From Sphingobium chungbukense (GTDB lineage Bacteria; Pseudomonadota; Alphaproteobacteria; Sphingomonadales; Sphingomonadaceae): DNA of 64,000 nucleotides. The notes beneath the pieces were generated by a model, which made no database searches, was not told the DNA's origin, and saw nothing but the letters and a program-made list of their open reading frames with translations. A program made the translations under genes and the position numbers. Location: assembly GCF_001005725.1 (NCBI RefSeq), contig NZ_LBIC01000004.1:1-64000 (forward strand), in the 5' to 3' direction. Below are positions 9,032 to 17,515 of this stretch, one piece after another. Numbering within the stretch: position 1 is the first letter of the stretch; the number at the start of each line of letters is the position of its first letter.

Positions 9032-9060
9032 CATCTAAGCGCGCCCTTCCGGTTTGGCAA
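9032..9060 (-). promoter_or_regulatory. Sigma-70 type promoter of metA
   Basis: On the minus strand TTGCCA (9060-9055) is followed after exactly 17 bases by TAGATG (9037-9032). The predicted start is near 9025. It lies in the gap after mltG and fires directly into the structured leader. Confidence 0.5.
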
Positions 9061-9088
9061 TCCTTGCTTTACCGAAGAAAAGGAAAAC

Positions 9089-10060
9089 TTACAGCTCGCC
9101 GCGCGCGCGCCGGATCTCGAACCATTTGCGCACATTCTCATTATGCTCTTGCAGCGTGTCGGCAAAGATATGCCCGCCCTTGCCATCCGCGACGAAGTAG
9201 AGCGCCTTCGTCTCCGCCGGATGCAGCACCGCCAATATCGACAGCCGCCCCGGATTGGCGATCGGCCCCTTCGGCAGCCCGGTCATCGCATAGGTGTTAT
9301 AGTCGTTGACCGCCGCGATCTCCGACTTCTTGATCCGCCGCCCCAACGGCTTTCCCCTGGTGATCGGATAGATGATCGTCGGGTCCGCCTGCAACATCAT
9401 GCGCGCCTTCAGGCGGTTGCCATAGACCCCGGCCACGGTCGGCCGCTCCGATGGCACGGCTGTTTCCTTCTCCACGATACTGGCAAGGATGATCGCCTCT
9501 TCCGGTGTCCTGGCAACTGCGTTGGGCGCCCGCTCCGCCCACATCTTCTCCAGCGCCTTGTCCATAGCGGATTGCATGCGCTTCAACACCGCCGCCCGGC
9601 TCTCGCCCTTGTCGAAGGCATAGCTGTCGGGCATCACGCTGCCCTCTTCGGGCACCGCTATATCGCCGGTCAGCTCCTCATTTGCCTTCAGTCGTTCATA
9701 GACGAGGATCGATGGCATCCCCTCTGGTATGGTCACCAGCCGGGTCAGCGTCTTGCCGCCGCCCAATATCCTGAAGATGTCGCTGTTGCTGGCGCCCTTG
9801 GGGATCAGGAATTCGCCCGCCTTGATCGACTTGCCGCGTCCGAAGACCTTGGCGCGGGTCAGGAAAGCGTCGGCGGAGCGCACCGCGCCCTTCTGCTTGA
9901 GCAGCACGGCGGCATCGGCGAGCGTCGCGCCATCGGGCACGACGACCGTCACATCCCTGGTCGCGGGCCCCGCCTCCGTCCATCCATGAACGAAACGGAA
10001 TGCCACGAAGGCCGTGACGGCCAGGCCGATCAGCAATATGGACCAGCCAAGCCGTCGCAT
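9089..10060 (-). CDS. mltG: Endolytic murein transglycosylase MltG (YceG)
   Basis: MltG cleaves nascent peptidoglycan strands at the inner membrane and so sets glycan length. The 323-residue protein has one N-terminal membrane anchor (residues 5-23). Next comes a LysM-like region (VVVPDGATLADAAVLL) and then the YceG catalytic domain with ASIVEKET, whose Glu197 corresponds to the catalytic glutamate. YGNRL and GLPKGPIANPG are further family motifs. It follows fabF by 10 bp on the same strand, the usual alphaproteobacterial arrangement linking fatty-acid synthesis with wall growth. Confidence 0.94.
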   Translation of the reverse strand: MRRLGWSILLIGLAVTAFVAFRFVHGWTEAGPATRDVTVVVPDGATLADAAVLLKQKGAVRSADAFLTRAKVFGRGKSIKAGEFLIPKGASNSDIFRILGGGKTLTRLVTIPEGMPSILVYERLKANEELTGDIAVPEEGSVMPDSYAFDKGESRAAVLKRMQSAMDKALEKMWAERAPNAVARTPEEAIILASIVEKETAVPSERPTVAGVYGNRLKARMMLQADPTIIYPITRGKPLGRRIKKSEIAAVNDYNTYAMTGLPKGPIANPGRLSILAVLHPAETKALYFVADGKGGHIFADTLQEHNENVRKWFEIRRARGEL

Positions 10061-10070
10061 CCGTCTCGTC

Positions 10071-11330
10071 TCAGACCGCCTTCATGATCAGCGACGCGTT
10101 GGTCCCGCCGAAACCGAACGAATTGTTCAGCACCGCGCGCACCTTGCGCTCCTTGGCGACGTGCGGGACCAGGTCCACGCCCTTGCAGCTTTCGCTCGGC
10201 TCGTCGAGGTTGAGCGTCGGCGGCACGATCTGGTCGCGCAACGCCAGGATGCAGAAGATGCTCTCCACCGCGCCCGCGCCGCCCAGCAAGTGGCCGATGG
10301 CCGACTTGGTCGAACTCATCGACATGGTGCTGAGATGCTCGCCGAACAGACGCTTCACCGCGCCCAGTTCCAGTTCGTCCCCCAAAGGCGTCGAAGTGCC
10401 ATGCGCGTTCACATAATCGATGTCGGCCAGCGAAAGGCCCGACTTCTTGAGCGCCATTTCCATCGAGCGGTAACCGCCATTGCCTTCCGGATGGGGGGCG
10501 GTGACGTGATAGGCATCGCCCGACAGACCATAGCCGATGACTTCGGCATAGATTTTCGCGCCGCGCGCCTTGGCCCGCTCATATTCCTCCAGCACGACCA
10601 CGCCCGCGCCCTCGCCCATGACGAAGCCGTCACGGTTGACGTCATAGGGGCGCGAAGCCTTTTCCGGCTGATCGTTGAAGGCGGTCGACAGCGCCCGGGC
10701 CTGCGCGAATCCGGCAATGCCGATCGGGCAGATCGCACCTTCCGCGCCGCCCGCCAGCATCACGTCGGCATCGTCCATCGCGATCATGCGCGCAGCGTCG
10801 CCGATCGAATGCGCGCCCGTCGAGCAGGCCGTCACGACCGCATGGTTCGGCCCCATCAGGCCATATTTGATCGAAACCTGGCCCGAGATGAGATTGATCA
10901 ACCGTCCATGCACGAAGTGCGGCGACACGCGGCCCGGCCCCTTGTTGGCCAGCACCAGCGATTCGCTCTCGATGCCCGGCAGTCCACCGATGCCCGAACC
11001 GATCGAGCAACCGGCGCGCAGCCGCTCTTCCTCGCTCATATTGTCGAGACCCGCATCGCGCAGCGCCTGGCTGGCGGCGGAAATGCCATAGACGATGAAC
11101 GGGTCCACCTGCCGCTGGATCTTGTGATCGACATCCAGCCCCGCATCATAGCCATATTCATGATCGGCCGGCTTCACTTCGCAGGCGATACGGCATTTAT
11201 ATTCGCTGGCGTCGAAGCGCGTGATCGTCGCCGCGCCGGATTTGGACGCGATGATGTTCTTCCAGGTCGTTTCCACATCCCCGCCGAGCGGGCTGACCAT
11301 GCCAAGGCCGGTGACGACAACACGACGCAT
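10071..11330 (-). CDS. fabF: Beta-ketoacyl-ACP synthase II (KAS II)
   Basis: FabF condenses malonyl-ACP with acyl-ACP in fatty-acid elongation. Its 419 residues match the family length. The catalytic triad is visible: Cys169 in VTACSTGAHSIG, a histidine in NAHGTSTPLGD (about 309) and a histidine in GHLLGGAGAVE (about 346). The C-terminal NNSFGFGGTNAS glycine loop is intact. It lies downstream of acpP, from which a possible terminator separates it, so it may be transcribed both by read-through and from its own promoter. Confidence 0.97.
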   Translation of the reverse strand: MRRVVVTGLGMVSPLGGDVETTWKNIIASKSGAATITRFDASEYKCRIACEVKPADHEYGYDAGLDVDHKIQRQVDPFIVYGISAASQALRDAGLDNMSEEERLRAGCSIGSGIGGLPGIESESLVLANKGPGRVSPHFVHGRLINLISGQVSIKYGLMGPNHAVVTACSTGAHSIGDAARMIAMDDADVMLAGGAEGAICPIGIAGFAQARALSTAFNDQPEKASRPYDVNRDGFVMGEGAGVVVLEEYERAKARGAKIYAEVIGYGLSGDAYHVTAPHPEGNGGYRSMEMALKKSGLSLADIDYVNAHGTSTPLGDELELGAVKRLFGEHLSTMSMSSTKSAIGHLLGGAGAVESIFCILALRDQIVPPTLNLDEPSESCKGVDLVPHVAKERKVRAVLNNSFGFGGTNASLIMKAV

Positions 11331-11413
11331 ATGCTTGCTCCGAAAATTCTCTTTGGCTCAACGCCGCTCATCTAGCCATTCAAGACGGTCTTGTGAACGG
11401 GGGACCAGATACG

Positions 11414-11456
11414 AAAAGGCTCCCCAAGACCCGGTTTTTGCCGGACAGGAGGAGCC
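11414..11456 (-). terminator. Possible intrinsic terminator or attenuator between acpP and fabF
   Basis: On the minus strand GGCTCC and GGAGCC form the outer stem, with an inner CCGG/CCGG pairing, and TTTT follows at 11417-11414. It starts about 53 bases after the acpP stop. Partial termination here would raise acpP transcript over fabF, in keeping with the large cellular need for ACP. Confidence 0.5.
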
Positions 11457-11509
11457 ATTCCCTTTGAAACGCAGCGGCCATCTGTTTTCAGACAGGCCGC
11501 CCGACGCTC

Positions 11510-11743
11510 TTACTGCTTGCTGTCGATATAATCGATGGCATCCTTGACGGTGGCGATCTTCTCGGCCGCATCGTCAGGGATTTCGACGCCGAATTCTTCC
11601 TCGAACGCCATCACCAGCTCGACGATATCCAGGCTGTCAGCGCCCAGATCGTCGATGAAGCTCGCATCCTCGGTCACCTTTTCGGCTTCGACGCCCAGAT
11701 GCTCGACGACGATTTTCTTTACGCGATCCGCGGTCTCACTCAT
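11510..11743 (-). CDS. acpP: Acyl carrier protein
   Basis: This 77-residue, very acidic four-helix protein carries acyl intermediates of fatty-acid and lipid A synthesis on a 4'-phosphopantetheine arm. The arm attaches to Ser37 in the [13 protein letters not shown] motif. Length and sequence are canonical. It lies between fabG and fabF on the same strand, with a 229-bp upstream region large enough for its own promoter. Confidence 0.98.
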   Translation of the reverse strand: MSETADRVKKIVVEHLGVEAEKVTEDASFIDDLGADSLDIVELVMAFEEEFGVEIPDDAAEKIATVKDAIDYIDSKQ

Positions 11744-11804
11744 GAGTGGTCCTTTTTACTGGGTATCGTTGATGGTTCTGAATATCTGTTAAGGCAAAGC
11801 CCTA

Positions 11805-11835
11805 GAGGCAAGCCCCTACAGAGGCAAGAGGCAAG
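11805..11835. repeat. Three copies of GAGGCAAG upstream of acpP
   Basis: GAGGCAAG occurs at 11805-11812, 11821-11828 and 11828-11835; the last two overlap by one base. The copies lie 62-92 bp upstream of the acpP start. They may be a slippage product or binding sites; nothing else supports either reading. Confidence 0.5.
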
Positions 11836-11972
11836 AGACAATCGGGAAACGCACACCCGCTCGCCTGCATTCGACTCCCTGACCCCGATGGCACAGGGCG
11901 AGAGCTTTGCAAATGCCCAAAATTTTTGACGAAATCACGAAAGAGATGGAATAATTCATCTCTCCCGCGCCT

Positions 11973-12713
11973 TCAAATCATCGCCATGCCGCCATTGACG
12001 TGCAGGGTCTGGCCGGTGACATAACCGGCTTCCCTGCTCGCCAGATAGACGACGGCCGCGCCGATATCCTCGCCCGCGCCCAGGTCGCCCGCCGGAATCC
12101 TGGTGAGAATCGCGCTCTTCTGCGCATCGTTGAGCGCGTCGGTCATGGCCGACCGGATGAAGCCGGGCGCCACGCAATTGACGGTGATGCCCCGGCTCGC
12201 CAATTCCTGGCCCAGCGACTTGGACATGCCGATGATGCCGGCCTTGGACGCGGCATAATTGGCCTGTCCCGGATTGCCCGTCACGCCCACGACCGAGGTG
12301 ATGGAGATGATGCGACCGAAACGCGCCTTCATCATCGGCTTGGCAGCCGCGCGGGCGAGCCGGAACGCCGCCTCCAGATTGACGGAGATCACGTCCGACC
12401 ATTCCTCGTCCTTCATGCGCAGGATGAGGTTGTCGCGGGTGATGCCGGCATTGTTGACGAGGATGTCGATCTTGCCGCCCAGCGCCTCGACCGCCTGCCC
12501 TACCAGCGCGTCGACCGCCGCCGGATCGGAGAGGTTGCACACGAGAATCTTGTGATCGCCGCCCAATTCCGCCGCGAAAGCCTTCAGCTTCTCCTCGTTG
12601 CTCCCCGAAAGGGCGAGCGTGGCGCCCTGCGCGGCCAGCGCCCTGGCAATGGCGGACCCGATGCCCCCCGAAGCGCCGGTCACCAGCGCGGTCATGCCTG
12701 ACAGATCGAACAT
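11973..12713 (-). CDS. fabG: 3-oxoacyl-ACP reductase
   Basis: FabG reduces beta-ketoacyl-ACP with NADPH in each elongation cycle. The 246-residue classical short-chain dehydrogenase has TGASGGIG (residues 12-19), NNAG (87-90) and the Ser-Tyr-Lys triad around S140, Y153 and K157 (NYAASK). Position between fabD and acpP distinguishes it from the many paralogous SDRs. The gap from fabD is 22 bp, so the two are probably co-transcribed. Confidence 0.96.
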   Translation of the reverse strand: MFDLSGMTALVTGASGGIGSAIARALAAQGATLALSGSNEEKLKAFAAELGGDHKILVCNLSDPAAVDALVGQAVEALGGKIDILVNNAGITRDNLILRMKDEEWSDVISVNLEAAFRLARAAAKPMMKARFGRIISITSVVGVTGNPGQANYAASKAGIIGMSKSLGQELASRGITVNCVAPGFIRSAMTDALNDAQKSAILTRIPAGDLGAGEDIGAAVVYLASREAGYVTGQTLHVNGGMAMI

Positions 12714-12735
12714 GTCTCTTATCCTTTGATTCCGT

Positions 12736-13671
12736 TCAGAAAGCGGCCAGCGCCGCCTCGATATCGTCCATCGTCACGATGCTGCGCACGGTCGCGTCGG
12801 GCGCGATGCGCTTCACCATCGGTCCCAGCACCTTGCCGCCCAGCTCGACGAATTCGGTCACGCCCGCGTCCCACATGGCGGCAACGGATTCGCGCCAGCG
12901 CACCCGGCCCGTCACCTGCTCCACCAGCCGCAGCTTGATCTCTTCCGGATCGGCGATCGCGCTCGCGAGCACATTGGCATAGACCGGCAGCAGCGGCGTG
13001 TTGATCGCCGCCTTGGCCAGGGCCTCCTCCATCGCCTCGGCGGCGGGCTGCATCAGCGGGCAGTGGAAGGGCGCCGACACCGGCAGCAGCACGCCGCGCT
13101 TGATGCCATGATCCTTGACCAGCGCCACCGCACGCTCGATCGCGCCGCGATGGCCGGAAATCACCACCTGCGTCGGGTCGTTGTCATTGGCGACGGTGCA
13201 GACCTCGCCCTCGGCCGCCGCGTCGGCCAGCGCCTGCGCCTTCTCGATGTCGGCGCCCAGCAGCGCCGCCATGGCGCCCTCGCCCACCGGCACGGCCGCC
13301 TGCATGGCCCTGCCGCGCAGCTTGAGCAGCTTCGCCGTGGTGCCGATGTCGAACGCCTCCGCCGCACAGAGCGCGCTATATTCGCCCAGCGAGTGCCCGG
13401 CGACGAAATCGCCCTTCTCGGCCAGCGAAAAACCGCCCTCCCTCTGCATCACCCGCAGGGTCGCCAGCGCGTTCGCCATGATCGCGGGCTGCGCATTTTC
13501 CGTCAGCGTCAGGTCGCTTTCCGGCCCTTCCACCATGATGCGGAACAAATGCTGCGACAGAGCGTCATCGACCTCCTGAAACAGCTCCTTCGCGGCCGGG
13601 CTCGCATCGGCCAGCGCCTTGCCCATGCCGACCGACTGGCTGCCCTGTCCCGGAAAAAGAAATGCCCTCAT
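12736..13671 (-). CDS. fabD: Malonyl-CoA:ACP transacylase
   Basis: FabD loads malonyl groups onto ACP. The 311-residue protein starts with FLFPGQGSQ and carries the GHSLGEYSA nucleophile motif (Ser94) and the APFHCPLM histidine motif near residue 200. I start at ATG 13671, three bases after AGGTGG; a second ATG directly upstream (13674) is possible, and the longer frame to 13773 has no family similarity. It is the first gene of the minus-strand fab cluster and is divergent from the efflux operon. Confidence 0.96.
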   Translation of the reverse strand: MRAFLFPGQGSQSVGMGKALADASPAAKELFQEVDDALSQHLFRIMVEGPESDLTLTENAQPAIMANALATLRVMQREGGFSLAEKGDFVAGHSLGEYSALCAAEAFDIGTTAKLLKLRGRAMQAAVPVGEGAMAALLGADIEKAQALADAAAEGEVCTVANDNDPTQVVISGHRGAIERAVALVKDHGIKRGVLLPVSAPFHCPLMQPAAEAMEEALAKAAINTPLLPVYANVLASAIADPEEIKLRLVEQVTGRVRWRESVAAMWDAGVTEFVELGGKVLGPMVKRIAPDATVRSIVTMDDIEAALAAF

Positions 13672-13690
13672 CATCCACCTTCTGACACGC

Positions 13691-13734
13691 GCGCTTTTCC
13701 AAAAGCGCAATTTTTCAAAGTCGTTACACTTTGA
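13691..13734. promoter_or_regulatory. Two palindromes in the fabD / efflux-operon divergent region
   Basis: GCGCTTTT-CC-AAAAGCGC (13691-13708) is an 18-bp palindrome with perfect 8-bp arms. TCAAAG-N8-CTTTGA (13715-13734) follows six bases later. They lie 20-63 bp upstream of the fabD start and 66-109 bp upstream of the pump operon. They could be operators for a fatty-acid or efflux regulator, or hairpins in the fabD leader. Confidence 0.45.
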
Positions 13735-13799
13735 GACACAAATGCCGTTGAGCCCCCCGGCCCATTTCGGCACTTCTCTCTGGACGACCGCCTTTAACG

Positions 13800-15287
13800 A
13801 TGACGGAGTATAAGGAAAAGGTGCGATATCGCATTGGATGGATCACGGGAACGGCGCTGACCCTGTCGGCCTGCGCGGCGGGCCCTGACTATCGCGCCCC
13901 CGCTCCCGCCACGCTCGGCGTGCCTCCCGTTTACAGCCAGGGCGAAACCGGGGCTGTCGATGAAGCCGGCCTTGCCAGCTGGTGGACGCGCCTTGGCGAT
14001 CCGACGCTCAGCGGGCTCATCGAGCGGGCGATCGCCAACAATCTCGACATTGTGCAGGCTCAGGCACGGCTCCGCCAAGCGCGGGAATCGCTGCGCCAGG
14101 CAAGGGCGGCTTTCCTTCCGCAAGTGAACGGCTCGGCCAGCGGCGGGCGCAATTACAGCAACCAGGATGCCGGCGGACGCCTCGACCCCAGCGGCAATCC
14201 GATAGGCGGCGGTTCCTCCAACTGGTCGAGCAGCTATTCGGTCGGCGCCAATGCAAGCTGGCAGGTCGACCTGTTCGGCGAACTCTCCCGCTCCGCGCAG
14301 GCCGCCCGCGCCGACCTTGCCGCTTCGGGCTATGACCTCGCCAATGTGCGGATGACGATCATCTCCGAACTCGTCACCAATTATGTTCAGGCGCGGCTGG
14401 CACAGGAACAGTTGCGCGTCGCCCGCGAAACGCAGGCGATCCAGCAGGATAATTACAGGATCGCCGCCTGGCGGCTTCAGGCGGGCCTCGTCTCCTCCCT
14501 GGACGAGCAGCAGGCCAAGGCGCAACTCGCCCAGACCAACGCCACCATCCCGCAACTGGAAGCCAGCCTGAGGGGCAGCCTCAACCGCATCGCCGTCCTC
14601 ACCGGACAGGCGCCGGGCGAGGCCACCCGCACCCTCGAAACCCCCGCACCGATCCCGACCGCTTCGACACAGATCGCCGTCGGCATCCCCGCCGACACGC
14701 TGCGCCAGCGACCCGACGTCCGCTCCGCCGAGCGTGCGCTCGCCGCCGCCACGGCCCGGATCGGCGTGGCGCAGGCGCAACTTTATCCCTCGCTCGGGAT
14801 CAGCGGCAACATCGGCACCACGTCGAACAGCTTCAAGGACCTGTTCAGCCTGATCACCGGCGGCATCTTCGCCAATGTCGCGCAGCTGATCTTCGACGGC
14901 GGCCGCCTCGCCTCGCAAGTCCGCTCGCAAAGGGCCGCCACCGAGGGCGCCTTCGCCGCCTATAAGCAGTCCGTGCTGACCGCGCTGGAGGATGTGGAGA
15001 ACGCCATGGCCTCCCTCTCCAGCGCCCGCGCCCGCAAGGCCGCGTTCGCCACCGCCTACGAAGCCTCGAACAATGCCGCGATCATGGCCCGCAGCCAGTA
15101 TCAGTCCGGCCTGATCGACTTCCAGACGCTTTCCCAGACCGAAAACACGCTTCTGAGCGCGCGCAACAGCCTGGCCGCCGCGCAATCGGACGAGGTGCTC
15201 GCGATCGCCCAGCTCTACAATGCGCTGGGCGGCGGCTGGCAGGATATGGAAAAATCGTCCCCAATGAGCAAAAACAATGAGCAATGA
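13800..15287 (+). CDS. Outer-membrane efflux lipoprotein, NodT/TolC family
   Basis: This 495-residue outer-membrane factor should form the exit duct of the pump encoded with it. An N-terminal signal ends in the lipobox LSAC (about residue 22), so it is probably lipid-anchored. ACAAGPDYRAP is the typical start of the mature NodT family. Two repeats of the OEP domain follow, rich in alanine, glutamine and leucine coiled-coil segments, with LRQRPDVRSAERALAAATA near residue 300. The start could also be GTG 13821, which has AAGGA in front and keeps the lipobox. It overlaps the adaptor gene by 11 bp. Confidence 0.92.
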   Translation: MTEYKEKVRYRIGWITGTALTLSACAAGPDYRAPAPATLGVPPVYSQGETGAVDEAGLASWWTRLGDPTLSGLIERAIANNLDIVQAQARLRQARESLRQARAAFLPQVNGSASGGRNYSNQDAGGRLDPSGNPIGGGSSNWSSSYSVGANASWQVDLFGELSRSAQAARADLAASGYDLANVRMTIISELVTNYVQARLAQEQLRVARETQAIQQDNYRIAAWRLQAGLVSSLDEQQAKAQLAQTNATIPQLEASLRGSLNRIAVLTGQAPGEATRTLETPAPIPTASTQIAVGIPADTLRQRPDVRSAERALAAATARIGVAQAQLYPSLGISGNIGTTSNSFKDLFSLITGGIFANVAQLIFDGGRLASQVRSQRAATEGAFAAYKQSVLTALEDVENAMASLSSARARKAAFATAYEASNNAAIMARSQYQSGLIDFQTLSQTENTLLSARNSLAAAQSDEVLAIAQLYNALGGGWQDMEKSSPMSKNNEQ

Positions 15288-16809
15288 TGTGACGACCGAT
15301 CAGGGCCTCGACGACTTTCTGGGCGCGAAACCCGAAAAACCGTGGCGCAAATGGGCGATCCGGAGCGGCATCGGGATCATCCTGCTGATCCTGATATTGT
15401 TGCTCGCGCACTGCTTCGCGGGCGAAGACAAGCCCAATTATGCGACGCGGGAGGCGCGCAAGGGCGACCTCACCGTCTCCGTCTCCGCCACCGGGAACCT
15501 CAAGCCCATCAACCAGGTCGATGTCGGCTCCGAACAGTCGGGCAAGATCACGGCGGTCTATGTCGACGTCAACGACCGCGTGACCCAGGGACAGAAGCTG
15601 GCCGAACTCGACACCCGCCGCCTGGTCGACACGATCAACCAGACCCGCGCGCAGGTCGCCTCTTCGGAGGCCAGCGTCGCGCAGGCACAGGCGCAGGCCG
15701 CGCTCGCCAAAGCGACTCTCGACCGCCAACTCAACGTCTTCAAGCTCTCCGGCGGCCGCGTGCCCGCGAAGACCGAACTGGATGCGGCCCGCGCCGATTA
15801 CAGCTCCGCCCTCGCCAACCTCCGTTCGGCGCAGGCCCAGGTCCGCGTCTCGCAGGCGCAGCTTTCGACCGCCCAGACCAACCTTTCCATCGCCCAGATC
15901 GTTTCGCCCGTCACCGGCGTCGTCCTTTCGCGCGACATCGAACCGGGCCAGACCGTCGCCGCCTCCCTCAACGCCCCGGTCCTCTTCACCATCGCGGAGG
16001 ACCTCACCAAGATGGAGGTGGAGGTTTCGGTCGACGAAGCGGACGTGGGCCAGGTGAAGGAAGGCCAAAGCGCCAATTTCTCGGTCGATGCCTTTCCCGG
16101 CCGCACGTTCCCCGCCAAGGTGACGCGGGTCAATGTCGGTTCGAACAGCGCCAGCAGCAGCTCCTCTTCCTCATCGAGCGGCAGCACGGCCAGCAGCACC
16201 AGCGGCACGGTCGTCGCCTATACGGCGGTGCTCTCGGTCGACAATGAACAGGAAATCCTGCGCCCCGGCATGACGGCCACGGCGGACATCGTGACGCAGG
16301 AACTGCATGACGTGCTGCTGGTCCCCAACAGCGCCCTCCGTTTCAAGCCCAGCGCGGGCAACAGGGACGGCGGTATCACCAGCCAGATCGTCCCCGGTCC
16401 CCGCCGCTTCCGCCGTGGCGGCGCCAGCCGTCAGGTCAGCTTCGGCATCGGCAGCAGCCAGACCGTCTATATCGTGGGAGCAGACGGCGATCCCAAGGCG
16501 GTGCAAGTGACCGTCGGCGCCAGCGACGGCGCACGTACGGTCATCACCGGCGGCGACCTCAAGCCCGGCATGCGCGTCATCACCGGCCAGCTCGCCAGCG
16601 GCCAGCAGGCTCCGGCAGAGGATCAGGCAACGGATGGCGGATCACGGGACGGCAAGCCCCGCGACCGCTCCACCGACGGCAGCCCCGCGACGGTCGGAAA
16701 GCTTGGAAATTCCGGCGATTCGAAGCCGGAAACCGCACCCCTCACCCCTCAGCCGCCACAGTCCCGGACGATGGAACCGCGCGGCACCGGCCGCAACGGC
16801 GGAACGTGA
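15277..16809 (+). CDS. Periplasmic adaptor (HlyD/MacA-type membrane fusion protein)
   Basis: The 510-residue protein links the inner-membrane transporter to the outer-membrane duct. A membrane anchor covers residues 28-46. Next come a barrel-sandwich half (VSVSATGNLKPINQVDVGSEQSG), an alpha-helical hairpin (residues 110-200, Ala/Gln-rich heptads), and the second lipoyl half with VSPVTGVVLSRDIEPGQ. Two stretches are unusual. A serine-rich insert at residues 289-312 interrupts the beta-barrel domain, and a 70-residue tail rich in Gly, Asp, Arg, Pro and Gln follows the membrane-proximal domain. The length therefore exceeds typical MacA (about 370). Confidence 0.9.
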   Translation: MSNDVTTDQGLDDFLGAKPEKPWRKWAIRSGIGIILLILILLLAHCFAGEDKPNYATREARKGDLTVSVSATGNLKPINQVDVGSEQSGKITAVYVDVNDRVTQGQKLAELDTRRLVDTINQTRAQVASSEASVAQAQAQAALAKATLDRQLNVFKLSGGRVPAKTELDAARADYSSALANLRSAQAQVRVSQAQLSTAQTNLSIAQIVSPVTGVVLSRDIEPGQTVAASLNAPVLFTIAEDLTKMEVEVSVDEADVGQVKEGQSANFSVDAFPGRTFPAKVTRVNVGSNSASSSSSSSSSGSTASSTSGTVVAYTAVLSVDNEQEILRPGMTATADIVTQELHDVLLVPNSALRFKPSAGNRDGGITSQIVPGPRRFRRGGASRQVSFGIGSSQTVYIVGADGDPKAVQVTVGASDGARTVITGGDLKPGMRVITGQLASGQQAPAEDQATDGGSRDGKPRDRSTDGSPATVGKLGNSGDSKPETAPLTPQPPQSRTMEPRGTGRNGGT

Positions 16810-16813
16810 TCGG

Positions 16814-17515
16814 ATGGCCGACGATCCTATCATCTCCCTGCGCGGCGTGACCAAGGTCTACGGCTCGGGGCCCACCGCCTTCCAGGCCTTGAAGGGCATC
16901 GATCTCGACATCGCACAGGGTGATTTCGTGGCAGTGATGGGACCTTCCGGGTCCGGCAAGTCGACGACGATGAACATTCTGGGCTGCCTCGACGTACCAT
17001 CGGGCGGCGAATTCCTGTTCAAGGGCCGCCATGTCGAACGGCTCGACCGCGACCAGCGCGCCCTGCTGCGCCGCCGCTATCTCGGCTTCGTGTTCCAGGG
17101 CTTCAACCTGCTCTCGCGCACCACGGCGCTGGAGAATGTCGAACTTCCCTTGCTCTATCGGGGGGAAGACAAGAAGACACGGTATGATTCCGGCATGGCC
17201 GCGCTCGACAAGGTGGGCCTGAAGGACTGGTGGGACCATACGCCCGCTGAGCTTTCCGGCGGGCAGCAGCAGCGCGTCGCCATCGCGCGCGCCATCGTGA
17301 CCCAGCCCGACGTGCTGCTGGCCGACGAGCCGACCGGCAATCTCGATTCGGAACGCTCGGTGGAGATCATGGAACTGCTGACCGATCTCAACCGCAACAG
17401 CGGGATCACCGTGCTGATGGTGACGCATGAACCCGACATGGCCGCCTTCGCCCGTACCATCGTCCACTTCAAGGACGGTCTTGTGGAGAGCGTCGAATAT
17501 GGGGTGAAGGCCTGA
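16814..17515 (+). CDS. ABC transporter ATPase, MacB/LolD type
   Basis: A 233-residue nucleotide-binding subunit. It shows Walker A GPSGSGKST (residues 43-51), the signature LSGGQQQR near 142, Walker B VLLADEPTGNLDS near 163, and a switch histidine in VTHEPD. It is the stand-alone counterpart of the MacB N-terminal domain. The ATG at 16814 is four bases after the adaptor stop; longer in-frame extensions read back into the adaptor gene in another frame. Its stop overlaps the permease start (TGATG). Confidence 0.95.
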   Translation: MADDPIISLRGVTKVYGSGPTAFQALKGIDLDIAQGDFVAVMGPSGSGKSTTMNILGCLDVPSGGEFLFKGRHVERLDRDQRALLRRRYLGFVFQGFNLLSRTTALENVELPLLYRGEDKKTRYDSGMAALDKVGLKDWWDHTPAELSGGQQQRVAIARAIVTQPDVLLADEPTGNLDSERSVEIMELLTDLNRNSGITVLMVTHEPDMAAFARTIVHFKDGLVESVEYGVKA

